Positions 37,166 through 45,365 of a DNA stretch of 64,000 bases are shown here, in pieces. Origin of the DNA: a virus. Position 1 is the stretch's first letter; each line of letters starts with the position of its first letter. The stretch covers positions 36,579 through 100,578 of IMG/VR virus record IMGVR_UViG_3300042691_025170; one strand, given 5' to 3'. Below the pieces are notes generated by a model. The model ran no database searches, was not told the origin of the DNA, and saw only the letters and a program-made list of their open reading frames with translations. The position numbers were made by a program, and so were the translations under genes.

Positions 37166-37435
37166 ATGAATAATTCAAAAAATGTCATGGGATTTTTAGG
37201 ATCCCTTTTAGTAATGGGTATAGCAATATCCATATTTTTTATGCTTATGTCAAATGAAATGCCAGCTAGTAACAGAGAATTACTGATAGCTTTTGTATCC
37301 GTTTTATTTGGCGCAATGGCTGGTAGTATTAAGAAAATTACCGGAGATGATGATAGTTCTAGCATATTGAGAGAATTGGAAAAGAAAAATGAATATTTAG
37401 AACAAAGAATTAAAGACCTAACTGGAAAAAAATAA
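37166..37435 (+). CDS. Holin-like small membrane protein
   Basis: 89 residues with two membrane helices (about residues 8-26 and 36-54) and a C-terminal charged coiled coil (LRELEKKNEYLEQRIKDL). Class II holins have this size and topology. A possible -7 box TATATTTA is at 37119-37126. One base overlap with the next gene. Confidence 0.65.
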   Translation: MNNSKNVMGFLGSLLVMGIAISIFFMLMSNEMPASNRELLIAFVSVLFGAMAGSIKKITGDDDSSSILRELEKKNEYLEQRIKDLTGKK

Positions 37436-37710
37436 TGAGAACGAGAGACATAATACTATTAGGAATAGGAACTATTGCTATTTTGGTTTTCATTGGAATA
37501 ATGTTTGATTATTATCTTAAGACACAAGAGACTCAGATAATAAAGAAAAATGTATACTACGACTCTTTATTATTAGACGAACAAATTCTCCTAAAAAAGA
37601 AAGATAGTCTGATACAATTGGAAGGCAATCAAATAAAAAACAAACTCGGTAATCACGAGTATAGATTAAAAAAAATAGAAAAAGTTATTGAAAATATGGA
37701 AAAAAAGTAG
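37435..37710 (+). CDS. Membrane-anchored coiled-coil protein (i-spanin-like)
   Basis: 91 residues. One membrane helix (IILLGIGTIAILVFIGIMF) then a Lys-rich coiled coil to the end. Topology and neighbourhood next to a holin-like gene suit an inner-membrane spanin, but proof is lacking. Confidence 0.6.
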   Translation: MRTRDIILLGIGTIAILVFIGIMFDYYLKTQETQIIKKNVYYDSLLLDEQILLKKKDSLIQLEGNQIKNKLGNHEYRLKKIEKVIENMEKK

Positions 37711-37718
37711 TATATTCG
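37687..37718 (+). promoter_or_regulatory. Promoter before the 62-residue membrane protein
   Basis: TTG at 37688-37690, 20 bases, TATATTCG at 37711-37718, 24 bases before the ATG at 37743. It fits the spacing seen at the RNA-gene promoters. Confidence 0.5.
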
Positions 37719-37742
37719 TACTACCTAAAATAAAAAGTTATT

Positions 37743-37931
37743 ATGAAAAAATTTAGTGAGTTTATTACAGCATTGTTAGTATCAATAACTATTGGTCTGG
37801 CAATATCTTATGCGACGATTTTGATACCATTTATGGTAGACATCTCATTTCTTGAAGCTGTGGCTGTGTATCATTTTTGGATACACTTGGCAAACTACTT
37901 AAAGACTTACGAGCAAGTGGAAGAAGAATAA
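37743..37931 (+). CDS. Small membrane protein
   Basis: 62 residues, largely hydrophobic (ITALLVSITIGLAISYATIL, then FLEAVAVYHFWIHLANYL), with an acidic end. Two membrane passes are likely. Function unknown; it has its own promoter-like sequence. Confidence 0.6.
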   Translation: MKKFSEFITALLVSITIGLAISYATILIPFMVDISFLEAVAVYHFWIHLANYLKTYEQVEEE

Positions 37932-37999
37932 TATTATTTTATACTTATTCAATAGTATGTAATAAATTATGTAAAAAACAATTTAAACCCATATAGAAG

Positions 38000-38725
38000 A
38001 TGGTAAGATTATCAGAAAAACTTACAATAGTAATACCATCTAAAGATGAAAAGTGGATTATATTAGATTGTTTAGAACTTATATCGCAGCAAATTGGAAT
38101 AGAAGGCACTAGAGTAATTATAGCTGACAGCTCTGAGATATATTTTTCACAATACATACTTAAGAATTTTTCAAAACGATTCAAGTCAAAACTTAATATT
38201 GACATAATAAGAGGTGGACTACCTTCTGAAGCTAGATTATTTGGTAGTAGATGTGTTACCACTCCGTTTGTCTTGTTTTTGGATGCCGATATATGTTTAT
38301 TGGACAACAAATTGTTACAAAATATATTTGATGAAAAATTTTTAACTGAAGATATAGATTTGTTGACAACCAATATAACAACGGATTCTAAATACGATTT
38401 GTACTACAGAGTTTTTGATTTTATACAAAAAATATCTTTAAAGATTAATTCACCATTTGCGGTAGGGTCTTTTCAGTTATGGAGATTGGAAGCGTATTGG
38501 AATACAGGTGGATTTGTTCCAACACAAAAATTTGCAGAAGACTATTGGCTTTCAAAGCAAGTAAATCCAAAAGCATTTAAAGTTTTTAATACCAACAAGG
38601 TTTGGACTTATCCACGAAGATTCAAGAAAAAATCAAAGTTGTACATGATTAAGATGTTAATAAAATCATACTTAAACAGAAACAATCCATCTTTCTTTGA
38701 TAAAGATCACGACTATTGGAAATAA
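38000..38725 (+). CDS. Glycosyltransferase family 2
   Basis: 241 residues. LTIVIPSKDEKWIILDCLEL, VIIADSS, SEARLFGSRCVTTPFVLFLDADICL is a full GT2 core with the DAD metal motif. FQLWRLEAYWNTGGF and FAEDYWLSKQV fit the acceptor-side E-D-x-x-L-like motif. It lies 7.8 kb beyond the main sugar island among small phage genes. Confidence 0.9.
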   Translation: MVRLSEKLTIVIPSKDEKWIILDCLELISQQIGIEGTRVIIADSSEIYFSQYILKNFSKRFKSKLNIDIIRGGLPSEARLFGSRCVTTPFVLFLDADICLLDNKLLQNIFDEKFLTEDIDLLTTNITTDSKYDLYYRVFDFIQKISLKINSPFAVGSFQLWRLEAYWNTGGFVPTQKFAEDYWLSKQVNPKAFKVFNTNKVWTYPRRFKKKSKLYMIKMLIKSYLNRNNPSFFDKDHDYWK

Positions 38726-38746
38726 TTAAAAGTTTACATATATTTG
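38715..38746 (+). promoter_or_regulatory. Promoter before the Nmad1-like / AAA+ genes
   Basis: TTG at 38716-38718, 20 bases, TATATTTG at 38739-38746, 21 bases before the ATG at 38768. Confidence 0.6.
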
Positions 38747-38767
38747 AAAACAAAAAAGTTATAAATT

Positions 38768-39130
38768 ATGGAAGAGCAAGTAAAATACAATGAATTAGAC
38801 CCTGTAAAATATGTTGAGGCAAAGTACCCAGAAACATGCGCTGAGTATAAAAAAATTATGTTAGAAGGTTATGAAACATTTTGTCGTAAACAAATGAATT
38901 ATGGACCAGATAACATAGCCGTTGGTACATCATTAAAAACCGATGATGACATCAAATTATCACTAACGGGAATTTGGTTTCGTGCAAATGACAAAATTCA
39001 GAGATTAAAAAATTTAGTTGTGTTGGGAAAGCCTGACCAAGTTGGTGAATCCATAGATGATACTCTACAAGACTTGGGAGTATATTCAATTATTGCACAA
39101 ATAGTAAAACGTAAAAAGTGGGCAAAATGA
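38768..39130 (+). CDS. DUF1599 / nucleotide-modification-associated domain 1 protein
   Basis: 120 residues. YETFCRKQMNYGPDNIA, then IWFRANDKIQRLKNLVV and ESIDDTLQDLGVYSIIAQIV match DUF1599 (Nmad1), a small all-helical domain frequent in phages and predicted to act in modified-nucleotide metabolism. It precedes an AAA+ ATPase (4-base overlap) and lies about 1.4 kb before ThyX, which gives a weak link to pyrimidine metabolism. Confidence 0.78.
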   Translation: MEEQVKYNELDPVKYVEAKYPETCAEYKKIMLEGYETFCRKQMNYGPDNIAVGTSLKTDDDIKLSLTGIWFRANDKIQRLKNLVVLGKPDQVGESIDDTLQDLGVYSIIAQIVKRKKWAK

Positions 39131-40338
39131 GAAATATCAAAGTTAAAGAAATGATTAAGGATATAGACATCGATGATTTTTCCAGATATGAAAATAAAGC
39201 ATTTGCCTCAATGAAAAAACAAAATTTTGGTTGGTATCGTCCAGCCGATAATGATGAGTTTCCAGTTGGGACATATATGGAATCAGTAACTGGCCGTGGT
39301 ATAAAATATTACTTCAAAAGTTCTGGCTCATCTAATAATAGATTGTGTCACAATGTTGATGATGCTAACACCATCATAAAAAAATATAACTTTAGTAAAG
39401 TATATGCACAAGACTATTATGAAGATGAGGATAAAATTATCTACTCAAGAAATGTTTACGAGTTAGTTACAGATGATGGTATGTTTGTACTATCTGTATC
39501 CAATGTTCCAAATTTACCTTTTGGTATTAAGGGTAAAAAATCATCCAGCAAGGATAATGTTTATATTGGACTTAGTGGTAACGGAAAAGAAGAGCTGTAT
39601 GAGGAGATAAGAAATGAGATAATATCCAGCTATCGTAAACCGGCAGTTCCTCCAAATAATGTTTACTTGGTAGTTCAATCACATGGTGGTTATGATGTTG
39701 AAATGTTTGATTTACCAAAACAAAAAATTGATATAGAGTTAAATTATGGTTCAGAATTTATACCTATACACAAAAAGATTATAGAAACTCTAAACACACA
39801 GAAGAGTAAAGGTCTTGTCTTGTTACATGGTGAACCTGGAACAGGAAAAACTCACTACTTGAAATACATAGCTAGTAAAGTTAAAGATAAAAAAGTTTTA
39901 TTTATTCCACCATTTCTTGCCGAGTTTATTACTTCACCACAAATGACGCCGTTCTTAATTGATAATGCAAATTCGGTTTTGTTTATAGAAGATGCAGAAC
40001 GAGTAATAACCGACAGAAATGAGAATGGTAGCAATGGTGTATCAAATATTCTTAACATTACCGATGGTATTCTTTCGGACATTCTTAATATTCAAATTGT
40101 TGCAACCTTCAACATGGATAAAAAGAAAATTGACTCTGCTCTACTCCGTAAAGGTCGTCTTATAGCTGAGCATAGATTTGATGCACTATCGGTTGAAGAT
40201 AGTAACAAACTTTTGAAACATTTAGGTTCAGATTACGTTACATCAAAAGAAATGACCTTGACAGAAATATATAATTATAAAGATGAACATTATGTATCTG
40301 AAGAAAAACGTACAGTAATAGGATTTAGACCTCGTTAA
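39127..40338 (+). CDS. AAA+ ATPase
   Basis: 403 residues. The N-terminal 210 residues are unassigned. The AAA+ domain has Walker A GEPGTGKTHYL, Walker B SVLFIEDAE, sensor-1 VATFN and an arginine-rich RKGRL segment, near FtsH/BCS1-type ATPases. Phage relatives may remodel protein or nucleic-acid complexes; the target is unknown. The start shares ATGA with the preceding stop. Confidence 0.88.
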   Translation: MRNIKVKEMIKDIDIDDFSRYENKAFASMKKQNFGWYRPADNDEFPVGTYMESVTGRGIKYYFKSSGSSNNRLCHNVDDANTIIKKYNFSKVYAQDYYEDEDKIIYSRNVYELVTDDGMFVLSVSNVPNLPFGIKGKKSSSKDNVYIGLSGNGKEELYEEIRNEIISSYRKPAVPPNNVYLVVQSHGGYDVEMFDLPKQKIDIELNYGSEFIPIHKKIIETLNTQKSKGLVLLHGEPGTGKTHYLKYIASKVKDKKVLFIPPFLAEFITSPQMTPFLIDNANSVLFIEDAERVITDRNENGSNGVSNILNITDGILSDILNIQIVATFNMDKKKIDSALLRKGRLIAEHRFDALSVEDSNKLLKHLGSDYVTSKEMTLTEIYNYKDEHYVSEEKRTVIGFRPR

Positions 40339-40348
40339 TTACATTCAT

Positions 40349-40540
40349 ATGTCAAATCATAGAGATATAAAACCAGATGAAAAAGTTTGCTTTAATTGCA
40401 AACATATGCTATGGATGGTTGGCATAGGTGCAGGTGTAAGATGTGGTTATGCTGCAGATAGTAAAACACTAATTCCTATGATTCCGCATTTAAAACACAC
40501 ATGCGATAAATTTGAAAATAAAAATGAAAAACAAAGTTGA
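40349..40540 (+). CDS. Small zinc-binding protein
   Basis: 63 residues. CFNC (about residue 14), RCGY and HTCDKFE give four cysteines of the C-x2-C-xn-C-xn-C-x-x-F type common in small phage proteins. The end overlaps the thyX start by 17 bases. Confidence 0.7.
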   Translation: MSNHRDIKPDEKVCFNCKHMLWMVGIGAGVRCGYAADSKTLIPMIPHLKHTCDKFENKNEKQS

Positions 40541-41168
40541 ACTAATAGGACATTATGGGTCTGATGTTACTCACGCACAATCTGCATGGACATCTACAAG
40601 TAGAGACCTCAGTCAAGAAAAAATTGACCGAATACCCAAACTATTGAAGATGTTGGCGGATGAAGGACATGAAACTCCATTTGAAAAGAGTTCATTCCAT
40701 TTCTTGGTTACGGTAGACCAAGCAACTCATATCCACTTATTGAAACACAGAATTGGTGTAAGTATAAATGGAGAGTCTGCTAGATATAAAGAATTGAAAG
40801 AAGACAAGACTTACATACCTGAAGATTGGAAAGATGTTCAATTTAGTCAGAGTTTTTCTGATTGGGCACAAATATTGAAAGCACATTCCGAAACAGCAGA
40901 TAGATTGTATCATCGTGCACTAACAGATTTGACTCCTATCTTAGGAAAAAAGAGAGCAAAAGAAAGTGCCAGATACTTTAAGACATTCAATTCTCAAATC
41001 ACAATGGATGTCATGTTTAATTGGAGGTCTTTTGTACATTTCCATCGGCTTAGAGCAACCGAACACGCACAGAAAGAGGTTAGAGAGTTGGCAATGGAAA
41101 TGATGGATAAGATTAAAAACATAGAAGGCAATCCGTTTAAACATACTATAGAAGCATTTAATCTATAA
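40524..41168 (+). CDS. thyX: Flavin-dependent thymidylate synthase ThyX
   Basis: 214 residues. It methylates dUMP to dTMP with FAD. The ThyX signature is present as LLKHRIGVSINGESARYKEL (canonical RHRxxSxNxxSxRY, with Lys for the first Arg). HETPFEKSSFHF upstream is the family's conserved N-terminal His-x-S/P-x-E region, and SQITMDVMFNWRSFVHFHRL the later FAD-binding part. It complements the dUTPase in supplying dTTP. Confidence 0.95.
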   Translation: MKNKVELIGHYGSDVTHAQSAWTSTSRDLSQEKIDRIPKLLKMLADEGHETPFEKSSFHFLVTVDQATHIHLLKHRIGVSINGESARYKELKEDKTYIPEDWKDVQFSQSFSDWAQILKAHSETADRLYHRALTDLTPILGKKRAKESARYFKTFNSQITMDVMFNWRSFVHFHRLRATEHAQKEVRELAMEMMDKIKNIEGNPFKHTIEAFNL

Positions 41169-41179
41169 AAACAATATTT

Positions 41180-41368
41180 ATGGGAAAGATTGAAAGAAAA
41201 TCTGCAGACAAATGGGAATTAGTAAGTGAGGATAACGCTTGTAAGCAGATTTGGAAGTACGACAAAACAAAAAACAAAAATGGTCCAGTATCCGTAGAAA
41301 CCATTTGGAAAACATGGATATTAGACGAATGGGAAAACAAAAGAAAATATGACAAAGATGACAAGTAG
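41180..41368 (+). CDS. Small hypothetical protein
   Basis: 62 residues, Lys- and Trp-rich (IWKYDKTKNKNGP, TIWKTWILDEW). Not recognised. It overlaps the secreted nuclease gene by 20 bases. Confidence 0.6.
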   Translation: MGKIERKSADKWELVSEDNACKQIWKYDKTKNKNGPVSVETIWKTWILDEWENKRKYDKDDK

Positions 41369-41960
41369 ATTATTCACCACATTATTGGTTTTAATTGGAC
41401 TAACTGCATTTGGACAATTACGAGATTCCATTTATGTAAAGACGGAAATATTTGAAGTAGTTTATTCCGAAGTCTTGGAGCAACCAAAATGGTTGAAATA
41501 CAATTCTACCAATCGTCCTAAAAATGTAGATAGGACAGGGTTGGACTTTTACAAAGTACCCTACATATACACTTCTGATAATGCTGACTACGCTAAAAAT
41601 ACCTTTGATAAAGGACATCTAGCACCCGCGGCATCTTTCGCAGATTCTGAAGAAAACATGAAAGCAACATTCTCATATTTGAATTGTGCACTACAACATC
41701 AAGACTTGAATCGTGGTGAGTGGAGACTACTAGAGGAACAAGAAAGAGCATGGGACTCATCTGAAAACTTAGAAATATTAGTTAAAGTAGTGTTCGGAAA
41801 AGAGTCATATCAGTTACCATCCGGAGCAACAGTTCCTACAAGATTTGAAAAGCATATTTACTTTACCAAGAAAAAAACATGGGCTTGTTATGATTTCCCA
41901 AATGAAAAACCATTAAACAAATGGCCACAATATTTATTCGTATGTCAGATTCACCGATAG
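41349..41960 (+). CDS. Secreted DNA/RNA non-specific endonuclease (NUC family)
   Basis: 203 residues. An N-terminal signal peptide (LFTTLLVLIGLTAFGQ, Bacteroidetes-like cleavage region) precedes an Endonuclease_NS domain: FDKGHLAPAASF carries the catalytic His of the DRGH motif, SYLNCALQHQDLNRGEW the metal-binding Asn. An in-frame ATG at 41358 is an alternative start. Export implies action in the periplasm or outside: degrading other DNA, competitor phages or nucleic acid at lysis. Confidence 0.88.
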   Translation: MTKMTSRLFTTLLVLIGLTAFGQLRDSIYVKTEIFEVVYSEVLEQPKWLKYNSTNRPKNVDRTGLDFYKVPYIYTSDNADYAKNTFDKGHLAPAASFADSEENMKATFSYLNCALQHQDLNRGEWRLLEEQERAWDSSENLEILVKVVFGKESYQLPSGATVPTRFEKHIYFTKKKTWACYDFPNEKPLNKWPQYLFVCQIHR

Positions 41961-41981
41961 GGGTGGGGGTTGGGGGCAAGG
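41960..41981 (+). other. G-rich tract (possible G-quadruplex)
   Basis: Runs of four, five and five G separated by one or two T, followed by CAAGG, lie directly after the nuclease stop. In such an AT-rich genome this is exceptional. It precedes the less AT-rich gene pair at 42014-43253. Confidence 0.5.
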
Positions 41982-42013
41982 TCGTCTCCGTCACCAAAAT
42001 TTTTTGATAGTCT

Positions 42014-42706
42014 ATGTTAAATATAAATATACCAGTTACAGAAGCCTTCATCCGTGGTGAGTTCCTACGAGGTCACACCGATTCGTTTGATAAGCGTTTT
42101 CCGTGTTACATATTCGGAATGGCATCCATACCGGGCCAAGCACCACTATTTCATTTCATAATGGAAGACGGCGGACTTTGGTGGCGTATGCCGATTCATG
42201 CGTTTTGCCATCGTGAGGATGCGCCGGTTCAAGAGTTAGACGAATTGGTACTTTGGGACTCGTTTAGTTATCATCCCACCGCCACTTGTTTTTCTATATT
42301 AAAGAACAAACGGTGTGAGTTTGTGTCTCGCCGGCGAGTGACTTATTCGGGCCGTTATCTATTCACTTTGGATTGGTCGGCATCGGATGATGGTTCACAT
42401 ACCGACTACGGCCTAAGTGAGTTTCCCTCACAACACAAATGTGGTCATGTGATAGCAATGGATAACGGTAATTTTGCCATCCAACCGAATAATCGTCTAC
42501 GCATTCACGACCCGTCATTCACTGTAAAGGAAGACCTCGTGATACACCGAAAATACAACACGACACTTTGGACGGCCGAGCGTAATTCTCGCTGGGTTAC
42601 ACCCGATACTGATGTTATGAATTACGACCATACCGATTTGGGTAATGGTGAGAGTAATGCGGCACGTTCGGCAGAATATAATAAGAAAGATGCGGCTGGT
42701 ATTTGA
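42014..42706 (+). CDS. Hypothetical protein of distinct composition
   Basis: 230 residues. FFHFIMEDGG-like segment (LFHFIMEDGGLWWRMPIHAF) followed by ELVLWDSFSYHPTATCF and RYLFTLDWSASD. I recall related proteins in other phages, without a function. Codon use is visibly richer in G and C (many cgt, ccg, ggc codons) than in the flanking genes. It overlaps the next gene by 17 bases, and the two probably work together. Confidence 0.75.
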   Translation: MLNINIPVTEAFIRGEFLRGHTDSFDKRFPCYIFGMASIPGQAPLFHFIMEDGGLWWRMPIHAFCHREDAPVQELDELVLWDSFSYHPTATCFSILKNKRCEFVSRRRVTYSGRYLFTLDWSASDDGSHTDYGLSEFPSQHKCGHVIAMDNGNFAIQPNNRLRIHDPSFTVKEDLVIHRKYNTTLWTAERNSRWVTPDTDVMNYDHTDLGNGESNAARSAEYNKKDAAGI

Positions 42707-43253
42707 CCACAAACATGGTAGATACGATAACGAAAACAATCTACCTCTAATTTATGTAGAGTGTGTGCGTGAGAACGAGACGACACGAGAATTATTTGAA
42801 ACGGGGTGGTTGCCATGGGGTGACCGATGGTATCAAACTCGTTCCGCAAGATTACGTTCGGGCCGTATTTCAAGTCGGCGTAAAAAGGAATTGTCCGCTA
42901 TTACCATCAAAGAAGGACTTAGCGATACGGAAAATGCCGAATGGGTAAAGAGGTTTGGATTGACGACCGGTTGGGCCGCATATGAAAAATACGGAGTACC
43001 CTATACATTTAGTTTTGATGACCGATTTTGGGGTCTTGCTAAAATCTATGACGACCAATTTTTATACTGCCTTATGTCAACTGACCAATATCCCGAATCA
43101 TATGGCACACTCTCTTATTACTATTTAATGAATAAGTTTGGTGGGGATTTTGAGTATTTATATATAACTGATTATTATGATGAATTTAAGTACAAATCTC
43201 AGCTTTTTGGCTTTGAATATTGGACAGGATTTGAGTGGGTTAAGAAACAATAG
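42690..43253 (+). CDS. Possible aminoacyl-protein transferase-like (ATE/GNAT-type) protein
   Basis: 187 residues. The end of the protein, GTLSYYYLMNKF, FEYLYITDYY, FKYKSQLFGFEYW, resembles the C-terminal GNAT domain of arginyl/leucyl-tRNA-protein transferases (S-L-G, YLYLGYYI, KMxYKxxxxPxE, W). The N-terminal half is basic, and no typical Cys pair is visible, so the resemblance may be only fold-level. The first third retains the less AT-rich composition of its neighbour. I chose 42690, the first in-frame ATG that avoids a long overlap. Confidence 0.5.
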   Translation: MRLVFDHKHGRYDNENNLPLIYVECVRENETTRELFETGWLPWGDRWYQTRSARLRSGRISSRRKKELSAITIKEGLSDTENAEWVKRFGLTTGWAAYEKYGVPYTFSFDDRFWGLAKIYDDQFLYCLMSTDQYPESYGTLSYYYLMNKFGGDFEYLYITDYYDEFKYKSQLFGFEYWTGFEWVKKQ

Positions 43254-43261
43254 TTTACTAT

Positions 43262-43975
43262 ATGAAAATAAAGTTACCAGAAGGAGTAGGAATTTGTATA
43301 CAAGGCCCAACCGACTTTACCGATATTTGTTACTTTTGGAATGGGTTTGATTGTCCGGTGGTTTGGTCTACTTGGGAAACCGAACCTGCTAAGAACATTC
43401 TTAAAATTGAAAGGTCAGGTATAGAAGTGATATTATCACCGAAACCGAATTACAGCGGATACCTTAATTTCAATATGCAGTCGACTTCTACTCGGGTCGG
43501 ATTGACTCGTCTGAAAGAATTGGGAGTCAATCATGCTGTAAAAGTCAGAAGCGATATGATATTTTCGGGAATAGAAACCGTTTGGCAAGAGATAGTCGGT
43601 TGTGATATATCTTTTATGCATTCTTACAATCCTAAGTATTGCCCTGAATTGGCTTATTGCTTGGATGGAATATATCATGTTGGGTTGGACTTTACATTAG
43701 ACCATATCGTGTTTGGAAATATAGATACTATGTTATACGTGTTTGGTGGACATGAACATTGGAATAGACCAATACCACCGGAGTCTATTATATTGAAACG
43801 ATGGTTAGACTATCGCAATTTGGTTCATGATTTTCGTCCTGAGTATCTGAAGCAAAACGGATTGGTTTACTTTGGCCCTATCGCTATGAAACACTCTAAA
43901 CAAGTATTGTGGTTGAAAAACAATTGGGACTTTACAGGTATTATGCACAACGAACCAAATCAAAGAATTTATTAA
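43262..43975 (+). CDS. WavE-like sugar transferase
   Basis: 237 residues. GICIQGPT, VVWSTWE, GIEVILSPKPNYSG, NFNMQSTSTRVGL and HAVKVRSDM follow the order of the WavE lipopolysaccharide-synthesis family. GT-A-like. It lies apart from the main sugar island. Confidence 0.82.
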   Translation: MKIKLPEGVGICIQGPTDFTDICYFWNGFDCPVVWSTWETEPAKNILKIERSGIEVILSPKPNYSGYLNFNMQSTSTRVGLTRLKELGVNHAVKVRSDMIFSGIETVWQEIVGCDISFMHSYNPKYCPELAYCLDGIYHVGLDFTLDHIVFGNIDTMLYVFGGHEHWNRPIPPESIILKRWLDYRNLVHDFRPEYLKQNGLVYFGPIAMKHSKQVLWLKNNWDFTGIMHNEPNQRIY

Positions 43976-44014
43976 AATGAAATATGTATTGTTGTTACAC
44001 TAAAACTAATTATT

Positions 44015-44254
44015 ATGAATAAGTTAGCAGAAATATTCAAAGCTTGGAACATTGCGTTTAATCCAAACGAACCACAATCGGAATTGGCAGGTAAAAGATT
44101 GACTATATGTAATTCATGCGAGTTTCGTGCCGATACACCATTTAAAAGATGTACAGTCTGTGGATGTGCTCTTAAAGCTAAAGTGTTCAGTCCTGTTAAG
44201 AATGCTTGTCCAAAAGGTTTTTGGGCAGAAACAGATCGTGAACTGCCGGATTGA
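44015..44254 (+). CDS. Small zinc-finger protein
   Basis: 79 residues. ICNSCEF, RCTVCGCALKAKV and NACPKGFW supply two Cys pairs and a final Cys as in the widespread phage family R-x-x-x-C-x-x-C...R-C-x-x-C-G-C-x-L...C-P-x-x-x-W. Function unknown. Confidence 0.78.
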   Translation: MNKLAEIFKAWNIAFNPNEPQSELAGKRLTICNSCEFRADTPFKRCTVCGCALKAKVFSPVKNACPKGFWAETDRELPD

Positions 44255-44268
44255 TATATTTATAAGGG

Positions 44269-44601
44269 ATGAAAACACTTTTAACGATTTTACTTTTATT
44301 ATTCGGTGTACCACAAGAAAGAGTGGTGTATAAGATTGAATATTATGACCCACTAAATGGCGCACAGATAGGATTGGTTCTTAACAAGATGATTGGACAA
44401 TTTAGTCCAAATTGTAGACCAAATTCTTTAACCGTGGGTTCATCAGGTACTATTCTTTATTTCAGTAGTCCGTGTATAAGTGGTGAGGAATTAAAGAATG
44501 TCTCATTAAGAACTATACCCGATGCCCGTGTAAGAAGGATTTATCGTAATGGTGGAATCATATGGCCTACACCACCCCTTAGTGATAAGAAAACAAAATG
44601 A
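44269..44601 (+). CDS. Small exported protein
   Basis: 110 residues. A short signal sequence (LLTILLLLFGVP) precedes a beta-rich part (RVVYKIEYYDPLNGAQIG). It shares ATGA with the next gene. Function unknown. Confidence 0.65.
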   Translation: MKTLLTILLLLFGVPQERVVYKIEYYDPLNGAQIGLVLNKMIGQFSPNCRPNSLTVGSSGTILYFSSPCISGEELKNVSLRTIPDARVRRIYRNGGIIWPTPPLSDKKTK

Positions 44602-45074
44602 TACGACTCAAGGATATATTGAAAGAATCCGAAACACAACGTAACATTGCTATGGTTACAGGTGTTGCCGAAATACTTCGTGGGGTGATTGACCTTGCTA
44701 ATCGTAGGGATTTGGCATATGAAATGTTGGATAAATTTAAGAGTGAAGGTATTTCAGTCAATGAACAGCAATTTCTTTCCATGTGTGGATTGACTTCTGC
44801 TAAAATTCCTTCGTTTACAATGGCAGTTCAAAACGAAGCTGATAGTCCTACCGAACGTACACGTAGATACAATCGTAAGAATAAGAAGAAGGTTCGTGCA
44901 TATCTTCGTAAAACACAAGACGACCGTGTTGCACGCAATGGTGACCGTGCCAAAGCAGTTAAAAAACATGGTAAATCAAAAATGCGTAACCATGATGTAC
45001 ATCATCCCAACGGCCCGCAAAATGGTGGAGCACGTTTGGCTAAAAAAGACCACGGACCAGATAAGAAAAAGTAA
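44598..45074 (+). CDS. Basic protein with possible head-targeting leader
   Basis: 158 residues. The first ten, MIRLKDILKE, fit a T4-type capsid-targeting leader (10 residues ending in L-x-E). The second half is rich in Arg/Lys (TRRYNRKNKKKVRAYLRK) and ends HDVHHPNGPQNGGARL followed by basic residues, reminiscent of a truncated HNH-type turn. It may bind DNA in the head. Overlaps at both ends. Confidence 0.65.
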   Translation: MIRLKDILKESETQRNIAMVTGVAEILRGVIDLANRRDLAYEMLDKFKSEGISVNEQQFLSMCGLTSAKIPSFTMAVQNEADSPTERTRRYNRKNKKKVRAYLRKTQDDRVARNGDRAKAVKKHGKSKMRNHDVHHPNGPQNGGARLAKKDHGPDKKK

Positions 45075-45364
45075 TGAATAAATTGTTTACGATTGTTACT
45101 CTAATTCCATGCATATCACTTGCTCAACCCGACTGGCGTGAACAGCCCGTTTTCTTTGGAGTTGGAGTGGGTGTTGGAATAGGTATGGGTGACAGAGTTA
45201 GACCCGAAAGATTAGCATTTGGTTTAGGCATTGGAAAGATGGCACATGATAATCTCAGAGGTTATCCCATGGATCCGTTTACAATATCATTTGGGGCATT
45301 TGTAGCAGGTAGAGTTGGTAAAGAAATCCGTGAAAGAAGAAGATTAAAAAGAGGATTAAAGTAG
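45074..45364 (+). CDS. Small exported Gly-rich protein
   Basis: 96 residues. Signal sequence LFTIVTLIPCISLAQ, then a Gly/Val-rich hydrophobic run (FFGVGVGVGIGMGD) and an Arg-rich end. Possibly membrane-active. It overlaps its upstream neighbour by one base. Confidence 0.65.
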   Translation: MNKLFTIVTLIPCISLAQPDWREQPVFFGVGVGVGIGMGDRVRPERLAFGLGIGKMAHDNLRGYPMDPFTISFGAFVAGRVGKEIRERRRLKRGLK

Positions 45365-45365
45365 T

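Noticed and set aside
44127-44333. Frame overlapping the small zinc-finger gene
   Set aside because: It is an alternative frame of the well-supported Cys-rich gene at 44015 and runs into the next gene.
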